Positions 1-8,358 are shown, numbered from the stretch's first letter. The stretch is 14,732 bases of DNA from JBGTKH01 sp041744735 (GCA_041744735.1 JBGTKH010000035.1:1-14732); one strand, 5' to 3'. Numbers and translations: made by a program. The notes: a model not told the origin generated them from the letters alone.

Positions 1-115
1 ACCACGTCATCCGAGTTGACTTGATGCATCACGCGCTCTCCAATAAAGGTCCCTCCCGACACGAAAACGGAAAGCACTACCTCTACCAAAGTTCGCGTTG
101 CCGCGCTAGCCTAGA

Positions 116-1366
116 TTGCCCAAAGTGCGCGTTGGCCGTGGCCCGGACGGTGACCCCGACGAGTTCGCGTATGGTGATCTGCCTTATGCCTGCGAGCATG
201 CGTACAGTCAAAAGATCGAGGACTTTACGGGGCTCACGCGGGTCGTGGGCCGCTTGCCGGATTTGACGGCCGGAAAGGATCCCGCGTATTTGATCGGGCT
301 GTTGGAGACTGCCGCCAACTTCCAGTCACGTCCTAAAGCGGACTTCGCGGCCTATCTGGGCATCACGGCGAAGGTCTGGTCCGGTTCAACCAAGGAGAGT
401 CTGGAGAACGTATTTGGCTCGTCCAGTGAATTGCAAATGTCTCCCGCCAAAGGGCCCAATTGGAGTGCCGCATTATTGAGTCGCCGGTCGCACTTCGTAA
501 ATTGCCACGGCGCCCAGGCAGACTTTCGTTACTATGGGCAGCAAGGAAACAATTATCCTGTGGCCCACGACGCGTCGCTCGTGGAAGGAAAGATTTCCGA
601 GGGCACAGTGGCCGCTGCCGAGTGTTGCTACGGCGCCGAGTTGTACGATCCCGCGATTGTCGGTCAGGCGGGAATGTGTAACACGTATCTTGCGAGCAAA
701 GCATATGCCTTCATCGGCAGTTCCACGATCGCCTACGGACCGCCCGATGACAACGGCGCGGCGGATCTGATCACTCAGTACTTTTTGAAGCATGTCTTGG
801 CCGGTGCTTCCACGGGCCGTGCCGCATTACAAGCTCGCCAGGACTTCGTGCTGCACGCGTCGATCGTGGACCCGGTGGATCTAAAGACGTTGGCTCAGTT
901 CAGCCTGATGGGTGATCCGGCAATTCATCCGGCCGAGCGTGCTCCGGCACATTTGGTCGGTACGACGCGTCTCACGAAGGGATTGACGTCGGCCTTGCTC
1001 CAACGTGCCACCGGACTAGCATTGCGTCGCGATGCGCTGATCAAGAATGGAATGGCAATCGCCGCCGCGGCAAACGTGGCGATCGCGTCGAAAGAATTGA
1101 CCGTCGCTAAAAACATCCGAACAATTCTCCAGGATGCCGCGAAGGGAGCCAGGTTGGTGAAGTTCGCCAGTTTCGCTGTGGAGAGTCAAGCCCCTCTCGC
1201 GATGCGCGGAATGAAAGCGATGGCCACGCGAGCCGCGGCACCCGCTACAATTCATCTGGCAGTGGGCCGCATGGACTCCGACGAGGCGCCCGCTCGGCAG
1301 TTGGTGGCGGTCGTGGCACGCGAGCAGGAAGGCGCGGTTTCCGTACGCCGTTTGGTGAGCAGATAG
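116..1366 (+). CDS. C25 (gingipain/clostripain-like) cysteine peptidase, 5' end incomplete or broken
   Basis: This is a caspase-fold cysteine peptidase of the C25 type. The catalytic pair can be seen: His131 in NCHGAQ and a Cys at 170/171 in AAECCYGAELYDP, each ending a hydrophobic strand, followed by an AFIGSSTIAYG strand and the ALQARQDF helix common in these domains. The C-terminal 130 residues after about 285 are Ala-rich and unassigned. The start is poor: TTG at 116 has no ribosome site, an in-frame TAG sits at 107-109, and the domain begins abruptly at GPDGDPDEFAYGDLPYACE, so the first strands expected of a C25 fold are missing. Either the gene starts upstream and is interrupted near 88-138, or it is a remnant. 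It ends with two TAG codons, and the 77-residue gene starts 5 bases later, suggesting one operon. Target and localisation are unknown; no signal peptide is visible in this part. Confidence 0.72.
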   Translation: MPKVRVGRGPDGDPDEFAYGDLPYACEHAYSQKIEDFTGLTRVVGRLPDLTAGKDPAYLIGLLETAANFQSRPKADFAAYLGITAKVWSGSTKESLENVFGSSSELQMSPAKGPNWSAALLSRRSHFVNCHGAQADFRYYGQQGNNYPVAHDASLVEGKISEGTVAAAECCYGAELYDPAIVGQAGMCNTYLASKAYAFIGSSTIAYGPPDDNGAADLITQYFLKHVLAGASTGRAALQARQDFVLHASIVDPVDLKTLAQFSLMGDPAIHPAERAPAHLVGTTRLTKGLTSALLQRATGLALRRDALIKNGMAIAAAANVAIASKELTVAKNIRTILQDAAKGARLVKFASFAVESQAPLAMRGMKAMATRAAAPATIHLAVGRMDSDEAPARQLVAVVAREQEGAVSVRRLVSR

Positions 1367-1371
1367 TAGCG

Positions 1372-1605
1372 ATGCGAACTCGTGGCGAAGTAATTAAGAG
1401 TCCGACGGCTGGCGGCTCGAAGAGCGAGCGCGACGCGGTCATGCTGGCCACCAGCGGCGGCCAATACGTGTTGCGCCGCCAAGGCGGAAACCCCTTTCAC
1501 GATCCAGTGTTGGAATCGCTGGTCGGAAAATCGATCGAGTGCGAAGGCACGCTGCACGGTTACACGTTCATCATGTCGAACTGGACGGAGTCGGAGAAAT
1601 CATGA
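1372..1605 (+). CDS. Small conserved-looking protein, 77 aa, function unknown
   Basis: I do not recognise a named family. The 77-residue product has a basic N-terminus (RGEVIKSPTAGGSKSER) followed by alternating hydrophobic segments (AVMLATSGGQYVLRR, SIECEGTLHGYTFIMSNW) that look like a small beta barrel, possibly OB-fold-like; that is inference. There is no signal peptide or membrane segment. It starts 5 bases after the double stop of the C25 peptidase gene, and its TGA overlaps the ATG of the following membrane-protein gene as ATGA. Translational coupling is therefore likely and its role is probably tied to these neighbours. Codon use looks like that of the flanking genes. Confidence 0.7.
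   Translation: MRTRGEVIKSPTAGGSKSERDAVMLATSGGQYVLRRQGGNPFHDPVLESLVGKSIECEGTLHGYTFIMSNWTESEKS
1593..1596 (+). promoter_or_regulatory. Ribosome binding site GGAG for the membrane-protein gene
   Basis: GGAG lies 5 bases before the ATG at 1602 and inside the end of the 77-residue gene. It favours 1602 over the upstream in-frame start at 1539, which would add 21 residues of out-of-phase, coding-overlapped sequence. Confidence 0.6.
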
Positions 1606-2567
1606 CGTCGGCGGTTCGTTCATTCCAGTTTTCGCTTCGTGCGCTGCTGTTGGCAGTCGCCGCGATCGCTGCTTGTCTCGGTTTATTGGTTTGGGGAGGA
1701 ATCGAGTCATCCCTCTGGTTGGCGATGGGCGTCATCCTGTTGTCGTGTGCCGGCGCCTTGGTTATGGCGGCCATGCAACTCGATCGCGACGTGGTTCACA
1801 TGGCGGCCGTGGGAACCGTGGCGGGCTGCGGCTTGGGGCTCTGGACGGGAGATCCGGGACCCGAGATTGGTTTGGTTTTGGGGCTGATCGTCGGCGCGAT
1901 GTTGGGCGACACAATCCGCGAAGTCCGCAACCGACGGTTGTCTGCCGCCACACAACAGCCGCCGCGCTGGTGGCAGCGAGCTGCCGCCGAGCCGGTCTGG
2001 ATGGCACGCATCACGTGGTCCGTGGCGCTCGTGGCCGCGGCGCTGATCGTGTTGCTCGGAGGTTTCTGCATCGTCCAGCAATCGCCGCTGCTCGACGATC
2101 TGTTCAGACAATTCATGGCGGTACGTTCGGAGACTTCGTTTTTTCACTCGCTGCTACACGCTTGGTACGCAAATGCGCTGCTGCTAATCGCACTCGTCTC
2201 ATGCTGGCGTGTTTGGCGCGGAGCACACAGCGCATCGTCAGCCGATCCGCTGCTGCGGCGCGTAGCCGTGCTACACTGTTTGGCGTTGCTGCTGCTAAGC
2301 GGTGGCGCCGTTTGGACGTTGTTGTGGGCGACTGCAAACGTCAGTGCCGAAACCCCCGAGGCCTTGTACCACTTTATTCTCTGGACCGTGGCCAGCCTCG
2401 TGCGCGACGCGCAGCTTTCGATCTTGCTGATCATGGTTAGCTTGCTGTTGTTGCGGCGTCATCTGGCCCGCTACGTGCGCCGCTTCGGCTGGATGACGGC
2501 ACTGGGTTTTATTGGGCTGGCGGCCGTCGCGTGCGTCGCATTTCAGATGAGCTATATGCTACAGTAG
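1602..2567 (+). CDS. Polytopic membrane protein, about nine transmembrane segments
   Basis: The 321-residue integral membrane protein has unknown function. The N-terminus SFQFSLRALLLAVAAIAA is a common opening of planctomycete membrane proteins. Hydrophobic segments run roughly at residues 13-32, 36-58, 64-82, 88-104, 137-158, 182-203, 221-245, 256-284 and 298-318. Basic stretches (REVRNRR about 106, RRHLARYVRRF about 285) mark likely cytoplasmic loops. Residues 108-132 form an Arg/Gln/Trp-rich loop. No catalytic or transport motif can be seen. The start is set by GGAG at 1593 and by the ATGA overlap with the 77-residue gene. It is the last gene of the C25 peptidase unit and is followed by a GC-rich hairpin. 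Membrane anchoring or being a substrate of the peptidase are possible roles but purely inferred. Confidence 0.82.
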   Translation: MTSAVRSFQFSLRALLLAVAAIAACLGLLVWGGIESSLWLAMGVILLSCAGALVMAAMQLDRDVVHMAAVGTVAGCGLGLWTGDPGPEIGLVLGLIVGAMLGDTIREVRNRRLSAATQQPPRWWQRAAAEPVWMARITWSVALVAAALIVLLGGFCIVQQSPLLDDLFRQFMAVRSETSFFHSLLHAWYANALLLIALVSCWRVWRGAHSASSADPLLRRVAVLHCLALLLLSGGAVWTLLWATANVSAETPEALYHFILWTVASLVRDAQLSILLIMVSLLLLRRHLARYVRRFGWMTALGFIGLAAVACVAFQMSYMLQ

Positions 2568-2595
2568 CCATCTTTGCGCGTCGTTGTTTGTCGTA

Positions 2596-2632
2596 GGCCG
2601 GATTGCCAATCCGGCCTGATTCGCAATCCGGC
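2596..2632. terminator. GC-rich hairpin, REP-like, after the membrane-protein gene
   Basis: GGCCGGATT and AATCCGGCC form a perfect 9 bp stem (2596-2604 with 2608-2616) around a 3-base loop. A third partial arm, GCAATCCGGC (2623-2632), repeats the right half. There is no T-run, so this is either an intrinsic-terminator-like stem without U-tract or a dispersed palindromic repeat. Its position 28 bases after the stop at 2567 fits transcript-end protection. Confidence 0.5.
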
Positions 2633-2734
2633 GGAGATGTTGTTGCGGCCTGATCGCGTTGAGTTATCATGGAATCTCGCTGGCGACAATTTCCCTCCTT
2701 CATTCCACACCCGAAGTCATCTGTTCCGATCCTC

Positions 2735-5700
2735 ATGCCACGACGCATATCTGGAGCGCCGACCGTACGCAGCGAGGCGTTGCTACTGTTCGCTGTTTTC
2801 GCTGCTCAGTCATTTGTGACATTGTCGTCGGCCGCGGCCGAGGATGATGACGACGAGATCCGCGCCGGTCTCGTGGGGCGGTTCACGGACGAGAACGGCC
2901 TCGAGTTTGAACGCATCGATCGCACGATCGCTTTCGACTGGGGCACGCGGCCGCCGGATCGACGGTTGGGTGAAGGCACGTTCAATGTCCGCTGGCAAGG
3001 CAAGTTGATGTCGCAAGCGCCGGGGGTGTATCAACTGTCAGCATACGTAAGCGGTCGGTTGAAAATCACGTTAAATGGAAAAGTGTTGCTCGAAGGCCGC
3101 TCGGACGAACCCGCGTGGCTAAACGGCATGCCGGTCGATTTGCCGTTTGGTTATCACGCGTTGGACATCGAATATCGCAAAACCAGCGACTCGGCGCGAA
3201 TGGCTTTGTTTTGGTCCGGGCCGCAGTTTCAGCTTGAACCGATCGGTCCGCGGCAGTTTTATCACGAACCAGAGCAATCTCCGTCCGAGAACTTCGCGCG
3301 CGGCGAATTGCTCGTGCGGGCTCTGCGTTGTGCGGCTTGTCACTCGCTTCCCGGCGAACGAGACGCGGCCGACGCCCCGGATTTGTCGCGGCTGGCAGGC
3401 AACATTTCTCGCCAATGGCTAATCCATTGGCTCGCCGACAATGGCGGCTCGCCTGAAACTGCTGGGACAACAATCACTCGCCGCATGCCGCAATTCGATC
3501 TCTCGCGCGACGATGCCGAGTCCCTGGCGGCTTTCTTGCTGCATCAGTCAAAGCCACCGCGCAAGCGCTCGGTGCCAAAGGGCGATCGGAAACAGGGCCA
3601 GCAGCTTGTTCTGACGGTGGGATGTCTGGCTTGTCACCAACTCGGCCCACTTGGCGACAGCGGCCTGTTCGGCGGCGGAGATCTGTCGCAGATCGTGTCG
3701 AAACGTCCCGCGGAGTTCTTCTCACAGTGGCTTAGCCAGCCGAGCGAATTGAATGCCAATCACCGTATGCCGGTATTTGAACTGACAAGCAAGGAGCGCG
3801 ACCATGTCGCGACATATCTCGCCACGCTCGGCAACCCACAGGACCTGGCCGGCAAGGAGGGAGTATTCGAAAATGATCCTTCGCTGGTGGCGCGTGGGCG
3901 CGAACTGTTTGTGCAGCATCGTTGTGCGGCCTGTCATCACACGGCGGAAAAACTCACGGCCGAAGCAACGGCTGACGCGCCGGAACTGAACGATCAGTCC
4001 AACTGGCAACGCGCTTGCACGATCGCCACCGAAACGAATTCGCGGCGTCCGCGGTATGTGCTCACGGCGGCGGATCAATTGGCCGTCGAGCAGTTCATCG
4101 CCGCGGTATCGCGCGTTAAAAATCCCGCCGCGCCGGCGATCGATGGAAAGTATCTGCTGGCCGAACGGAATTGTCTTGCTTGTCACGCGCGCGACACCTC
4201 GGAAGGTCTTGCGGCGAAACTCTCAGCGGTTGCGGCGGCTCACGCGGAGCTTACTGACCTCATTCCCGCCATGACGCCGCCGCCGCTGATCAGCGTGGGC
4301 GACAAACTGTATGACAAGGCACTGGCCGACGCGATTCGGCGCACGTCCGGCGTGCATCGGCCGTGGCTGGCGGTGCGGATGCCGAAGTTCAATCTGTCGG
4401 ATGACGAACTTCAAGCGCTGGTGCAACATTTTGTCAGCGCCGATCGCGTTCCCGACCGGGCCGAGCAGCAAGTTGCGAGCGTCGATACGGCCACATCGAA
4501 GATTGCGGGCGCGCGTTTGGTGACAACCGATGGTTTCGGCTGCACAAGCTGCCATCAAGTCGGCCAAGTGATTCCGCCCAAGGCGCCGCTGAATGCGCGC
4601 GGGCCGGATTTGTCGATGTTGGGCACGCGCATCCGCCGCGAGTGGTTCGATCGCTGGGTACGCAACCCGGCCCGCATCGTGCCTCGCATGGAGATGCCGT
4701 CCGTGCAATTGCCCGTGCGCGGCGTGCTCGGCGAAAATCTCGACGAGCAACTCGCCGCCGTCTGGCAAGTCCTGAACCAACCCGGCTTCGAGCCCCCTAA
4801 GCCTGACGCGGTACGAGTCGTCCGCCGTTCGGGAGTTTCGGAGCGCGATGAACGTGCGGCGGTCTTAACTGACGTGCTACGCGATGGCGAATCCGCAATG
4901 GTCCGTCCGTTTTTGATTGGCCTGCCGAACCGCCACAACGTGCTGTTTGACTTGGAAAAAGACCAACTAACCGGCTGGTGGCTCGGCGACACCGCGCGGC
5001 AACGCACCGAAGGCAAGACTTGGTTCTGGGAACCCGCGGGCGTCAATTTGTTCCCCGCAGGATCTTACTTTGTAACGTCACGAGTGCAGCTTGAGCGCAA
5101 CGGAAAACTGTTCACCGCGAGACCGCGAGGCCAGTTCCACAGTGAACTTGATGCATGGCAACATGTGCCAGGCGGCTTGGCCTTTGAGCAGCGGCTGTTT
5201 CTTCAGAGTAGCACGACTGGGCCTGTCCGAGACGAACCGATTACCGTCCACGTCCGCCATATCGTGACCGCAATCGCGACTCAGCAAGGCTCCGCACAAT
5301 CCAGTGGCTTTCGTCATCGCATGGAGATCAGCGGGGTGCTGGCCGGCGATATGGTGAGTTGGCCGCAAACTTCGCTATTGCCGCTTACTCGCACTTCGCA
5401 GGATGTCGCACTCGATCGCGACGGAAATTCGCGCGTGACCGTTCGACCCACGCAAGGCGCGGACGTGTCCGTCATCAACAAGCACACCAAGGCAAGCGCG
5501 GAAGATGATCGGCTCGTCGTGGAGCTTGATTACTTAACCAATCTGCCTGTCGATCAATATCTGATCGACGCACCTGACGCGGCACCGCCTGAAGCTGCCG
5601 CACTCAACATCGTGCCGGGTTACGAGGCTACTCGCCTGCCGATCCCCGATGAACTGATGCCGACGGCGCTGGCGTGGCGGCCGGACGGCACGCTGGTCGT

Positions 5701-6997
5701 GGCTTCGTTGAAAGGGCAAGTCTGGCTGGTTCGTGACAAGGACGGTGATGGTTTGGAAGATTCGCTGCAGCCGCTGAGCGATGAACTGGCCGCGCCTTAC
5801 GGTGTCGCTGCGGGTGACAACTATGTCGACGTGATAAACAAGTACGCGCTGCTGCGGCTGGTCGATGACGACGGCGATGGGCAGTCGGACCGCACGATCA
5901 ACATCGCGTCGGGCTGGGGACACACAGCCGATTATCATGACTGGATTGTCGGATTGCCGCGCGATGACGCGGGCAACTACTACATTGCCGTGCCGTGCGA
6001 GCAAGATAATCGTTCAGCCGCCGCGGCGAATCTGCACGGCACGGTTTCCAGGCTCGTCCCACGTACTCCGACGACAGACGATCCGCGTCTATTCGGTATC
6101 GAACCGATTAGCCGCGGTCATCGTTTTCCGATGGGCATGGACTTCAATCGCGCGGGCGAATTGTTCGTGACCGACAACCAGGGAAACTATAATCCGTTTA
6201 ACGAATTGAACCACGTGGTTAATGGCGCGCACTTCGGCTTTATCAACTCGCTGGAGCGAAAGCCTGGGTTCCATCCACCGCTGACACCGCCGGCGGTCGA
6301 CATTCCGCATCCTTGGACGCGCAGTGTAAATGGCATTTGTTTCTTGGACACACCCGATGCGGTTAAGCAGCAACTCGGCCACGATCTGTTCGGCCCGCTC
6401 GAAGGCCATCTGATCGGCTGCGAATACGACACGCGGCGGCTGGTCCGCATGACTTTGCAGAAAGTCGGCGACACATATCAGGGTGCGGCGTATCCGTTCA
6501 GTTTCGACCAACCGCCCAGCGGCGATCCGCTGTTGGGACCGATCACGTGTGCGGTTGCACCGAACGGTGATCTGTACGTGGGCAGCATCCGCGACAGCGG
6601 CTGGGGCGGCGCCAACAACATTGGCGAAATCGTCCGCCTGCGTCCCCAAGCCGCCGGCCTGCCCGCCGGCATCGCGGAAGTCCGTGCGGTCCGTGACGGA
6701 TTTGCGATCGACTTCACCGCACCCGTCGATGCCAAACTTGCGGCAAATATCGGCAGCTATTCGCTTTCGTCATACCGCCGCATTTCGACGCCCGCGTACG
6801 GTGGCCCAGACGTTGATCGACGCGACGAGAAAATCGCGGCCATCGAAGTCGCCCCCGATGCGCGCCGCGTCACTGTCCGATTGAAAGAGTTGCGAAAAGG
6901 TTTCGTGTACGAATTGCAGATGCAGAACGTGGCGGGAAAGGGGAAACTATTTTTCCCTGGCGTTGCGCACTACACGCTGCGGACGATTCCGCACTAG
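2735..6997 (+). CDS. Secreted PA14 / five-haem cytochrome c / dehydrogenase-type beta-propeller protein
   Basis: This giant periplasmic redox protein (1420 aa) is of the kind planctomycetes encode in numbers. Order, numbered from 2735: Sec signal peptide 1-35 (RR...LLLFAVFAA, cut near SSAAA); PA14-like carbohydrate-binding domain about 44-180; CxxCH haem sites at 199 (CAACH), 297 (CLACH), 397 (CAACH), 480 (CLACH) and 603 (CTSCH); an unassigned mid region about 640-960; a six-bladed dehydrogenase-type propeller about 964-1305 with DxDGDG loops at 1001 and 1044; a beta-rich tail to 1420. Methionine ligands follow haems 1, 2, 4 and 5 (M251, M345, M549, M652/M654) but not haem 3. The likely role is oxidising a sugar-type substrate and passing electrons along the haems; the substrate is unknown. 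An ATG at 2669 would add 22 residues and give an overlong signal peptide, so I prefer 2735, though neither start has a good ribosome site. A narrow 3-base gap separates it from convergent yedK. Confidence 0.9.
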   Translation: MPRRISGAPTVRSEALLLFAVFAAQSFVTLSSAAAEDDDDEIRAGLVGRFTDENGLEFERIDRTIAFDWGTRPPDRRLGEGTFNVRWQGKLMSQAPGVYQLSAYVSGRLKITLNGKVLLEGRSDEPAWLNGMPVDLPFGYHALDIEYRKTSDSARMALFWSGPQFQLEPIGPRQFYHEPEQSPSENFARGELLVRALRCAACHSLPGERDAADAPDLSRLAGNISRQWLIHWLADNGGSPETAGTTITRRMPQFDLSRDDAESLAAFLLHQSKPPRKRSVPKGDRKQGQQLVLTVGCLACHQLGPLGDSGLFGGGDLSQIVSKRPAEFFSQWLSQPSELNANHRMPVFELTSKERDHVATYLATLGNPQDLAGKEGVFENDPSLVARGRELFVQHRCAACHHTAEKLTAEATADAPELNDQSNWQRACTIATETNSRRPRYVLTAADQLAVEQFIAAVSRVKNPAAPAIDGKYLLAERNCLACHARDTSEGLAAKLSAVAAAHAELTDLIPAMTPPPLISVGDKLYDKALADAIRRTSGVHRPWLAVRMPKFNLSDDELQALVQHFVSADRVPDRAEQQVASVDTATSKIAGARLVTTDGFGCTSCHQVGQVIPPKAPLNARGPDLSMLGTRIRREWFDRWVRNPARIVPRMEMPSVQLPVRGVLGENLDEQLAAVWQVLNQPGFEPPKPDAVRVVRRSGVSERDERAAVLTDVLRDGESAMVRPFLIGLPNRHNVLFDLEKDQLTGWWLGDTARQRTEGKTWFWEPAGVNLFPAGSYFVTSRVQLERNGKLFTARPRGQFHSELDAWQHVPGGLAFEQRLFLQSSTTGPVRDEPITVHVRHIVTAIATQQGSAQSSGFRHRMEISGVLAGDMVSWPQTSLLPLTRTSQDVALDRDGNSRVTVRPTQGADVSVINKHTKASAEDDRLVVELDYLTNLPVDQYLIDAPDAAPPEAAALNIVPGYEATRLPIPDELMPTALAWRPDGTLVVASLKGQVWLVRDKDGDGLEDSLQPLSDELAAPYGVAAGDNYVDVINKYALLRLVDDDGDGQSDRTINIASGWGHTADYHDWIVGLPRDDAGNYYIAVPCEQDNRSAAAANLHGTVSRLVPRTPTTDDPRLFGIEPISRGHRFPMGMDFNRAGELFVTDNQGNYNPFNELNHVVNGAHFGFINSLERKPGFHPPLTPPAVDIPHPWTRSVNGICFLDTPDAVKQQLGHDLFGPLEGHLIGCEYDTRRLVRMTLQKVGDTYQGAAYPFSFDQPPSGDPLLGPITCAVAPNGDLYVGSIRDSGWGGANNIGEIVRLRPQAAGLPAGIAEVRAVRDGFAIDFTAPVDAKLAANIGSYSLSSYRRISTPAYGGPDVDRRDEKIAAIEVAPDARRVTVRLKELRKGFVYELQMQNVAGKGKLFFPGVAHYTLRTIPH

Positions 6998-7000
6998 AAC

Positions 7001-7696
7001 TCAAAACAACTCCCGTTGCAACTCAACGCACTTGGGATCGTCATTCTTTGGACTGTTCACGTGCGTGCTGACCGGATCGGCGGTTAACTCGGGCGACTCG
7101 TACGGCTGCAGCAGCGGCTCGATTTTTTCGCGGTCTTGCATGTCAGGATCGAGCCACAGGTCGAAATCTGCGCCGTCTAAGATCACCGGCATGCGGTCGT
7201 GGATCGAGCGCGTGAAGTCGCTGGCGTTGGTGGTAATGATTGTGCAAGTTTCCAGCGGCTCTGCGGGTTCGTCGTCGGATTTGCCGCCGGTCCAAGATTC
7301 CCACAAACCGGCGAATGCAAACGGCCGGTCGTCTTGCATGTGAAACAGATACGGCTGCTTCTTCTTGCCCGTCTTCTGCCATTCGTAGTAACCATCGGCC
7401 AACACCAGACAGCGGCGGCGTTTGAACGCCGCGCGAAATGCCGGCTTATCGGCCACCGATTCACCGCGCGCGTTGATCATGCGGTTGCCGATCGACGGGT
7501 CCTTGGCCCAGGATGGGATCAGGCCCCAGCGCAACAGCACCAGTTGCCGCTGTGGCTCATCAGTCGTGCGGCGCACGGCGGCAATCGATTGCGTCGGCGC
7601 AACGTTATACCGCGGCGACAGCGGCGGCCCAGTCGCCAGTTGAAACTGCTCGATCAGCACGTTCTGCGGAGTTCTTAGCGTAAAGCGGCCACACAT
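7001..7696 (-). CDS. yedK: SRAP / HMCES-family abasic-site DNA-protein crosslink protein
   Basis: This protein of 231 residues protects single-stranded DNA by forming a thiazolidine crosslink between its N-terminal Cys and an abasic site. Seen directly: MCGRF at the N-terminus (Cys2 after Met removal), YNVAPTQ at 30-36, RMINARGE with Asn75, GYYEW with Glu105, and IHDRMPVIL with His166. These match the catalytic Cys, Asn, Glu and His of the family, and the length is normal. It is cytoplasmic. The gene is divergent from the 145-residue unknown gene across 129 bases, and its stop lies 3 bases from that of the convergent multihaem gene. No LexA-type box is evident upstream. Confidence 0.95.
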   Translation of the reverse strand: MCGRFTLRTPQNVLIEQFQLATGPPLSPRYNVAPTQSIAAVRRTTDEPQRQLVLLRWGLIPSWAKDPSIGNRMINARGESVADKPAFRAAFKRRRCLVLADGYYEWQKTGKKKQPYLFHMQDDRPFAFAGLWESWTGGKSDDEPAEPLETCTIITTNASDFTRSIHDRMPVILDGADFDLWLDPDMQDREKIEPLLQPYESPELTADPVSTHVNSPKNDDPKCVELQRELF

Positions 7697-7705
7697 GGCA
7701 AAAGG

Positions 7706-7726
7706 TCATTTGTCATTTGTCATTGG
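7706..7726. repeat. Heptanucleotide tandem repeat, TCATTTG x3
   Basis: Three head-to-tail 7-base units lie at 7706, 7713 and 7720 (the last one TCATTGG) in the divergent gap just upstream of the yedK start. It resembles the short heptamer tandem repeats (STRR) known from filamentous cyanobacteria. Function unknown. Confidence 0.6.
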
Positions 7727-7825
7727 CATTTTGGAGGGCCAGGACGTTTGCGAGGAGTCATTGTATCATGTCGCTTTGATCGTGAGGGCTGGCTCGTCGC
7801 ACTCCACATTTGCGAGTGAATCACC

Positions 7826-8263
7826 ATGTACCGCTTTCATACAACAATTCACGCGCGCGCTCCGCATGTGGCCAGTGGCGAAATGTTCGAAACTCGTCGA
7901 CGCCACTTTCAAACACTCGCCGTATCGGCGGAGCAATTGGCGACGTCGATGTACGTGAGCTTCGAAGAGGCGGGCGAGTCTTTGGCCGCGCTGCCGCGAA
8001 TGTTCTTCGAGCCGGATGGCTCGTTTGTGTGGGTTTCAGCCGCTGGTGAGGATCGGTGGCAAATCGACGGAAACTTGTATGACCGCAACGAGCGGCTGCT
8101 GTACGTAGACGTCAAAGGTAACTGCCCGTGCGAGCAGTTTGACCAGTTGCTGGCCGCCTTCGGCTGGCCGCAAGTGCCGTTGATGTTCCAACTTGTGCGC
8201 GAGGCCGTGCTTCTGGACGAAACAGAATTCCGCCGATGGGCTGAATTTCAAGTCGCAAGCTGA
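7826..8263 (+). CDS. Hypothetical protein, 145 aa
   Basis: I do not recognise a family. The protein is soluble-looking with no signal peptide. It has a strand-rich core (residues 56-97: RMFFEPDGSFVWV, WQIDGNLYD, LLYVDVKG) and a helical C-terminus (103-143). Cys100 and Cys102 form a CPC pair just before the helix FDQLLAAFGWP. The ATG at 7826 gives the full ORF; a GTG at 7816 is out of frame. Ribosome-site match is weak. It is divergent from yedK and 123 bases ahead of cysH, which has its own promoter, so it is probably a single-gene unit. Codon pattern and coherent secondary structure support a real gene. Confidence 0.7.
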   Translation: MYRFHTTIHARAPHVASGEMFETRRRHFQTLAVSAEQLATSMYVSFEEAGESLAALPRMFFEPDGSFVWVSAAGEDRWQIDGNLYDRNERLLYVDVKGNCPCEQFDQLLAAFGWPQVPLMFQLVREAVLLDETEFRRWAEFQVAS

Positions 8264-8313
8264 AGAATAGAAGCACCTTAGGCCGATGATGATAATTGGC
8301 GAAAGCCTGATAG

Positions 8314-8342
8314 TTGACTTTGATGAGTAACATAAGTATCAT
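8314..8342 (+). promoter_or_regulatory. Sigma-70-like promoter for cysH-rrf2
   Basis: TTGACT (8314-8319) and TATCAT (8337-8342) are separated by exactly 17 bases; each hexamer matches the consensus at 5 of 6. Transcription would begin near 8349, leaving a leader of about 45 bases before cysH. It is the best promoter match I noticed in the window. Confidence 0.6.
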
Positions 8343-8358
8343 TTCTGAAAGCTGTACG

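Noticed and set aside
7697..7825. LexA box upstream of yedK
   Set aside because: I looked for CTGT-N8-ACAG or GAAC-N4-GTTC type sites in the divergent gap and saw none; only the TCATTTG array.
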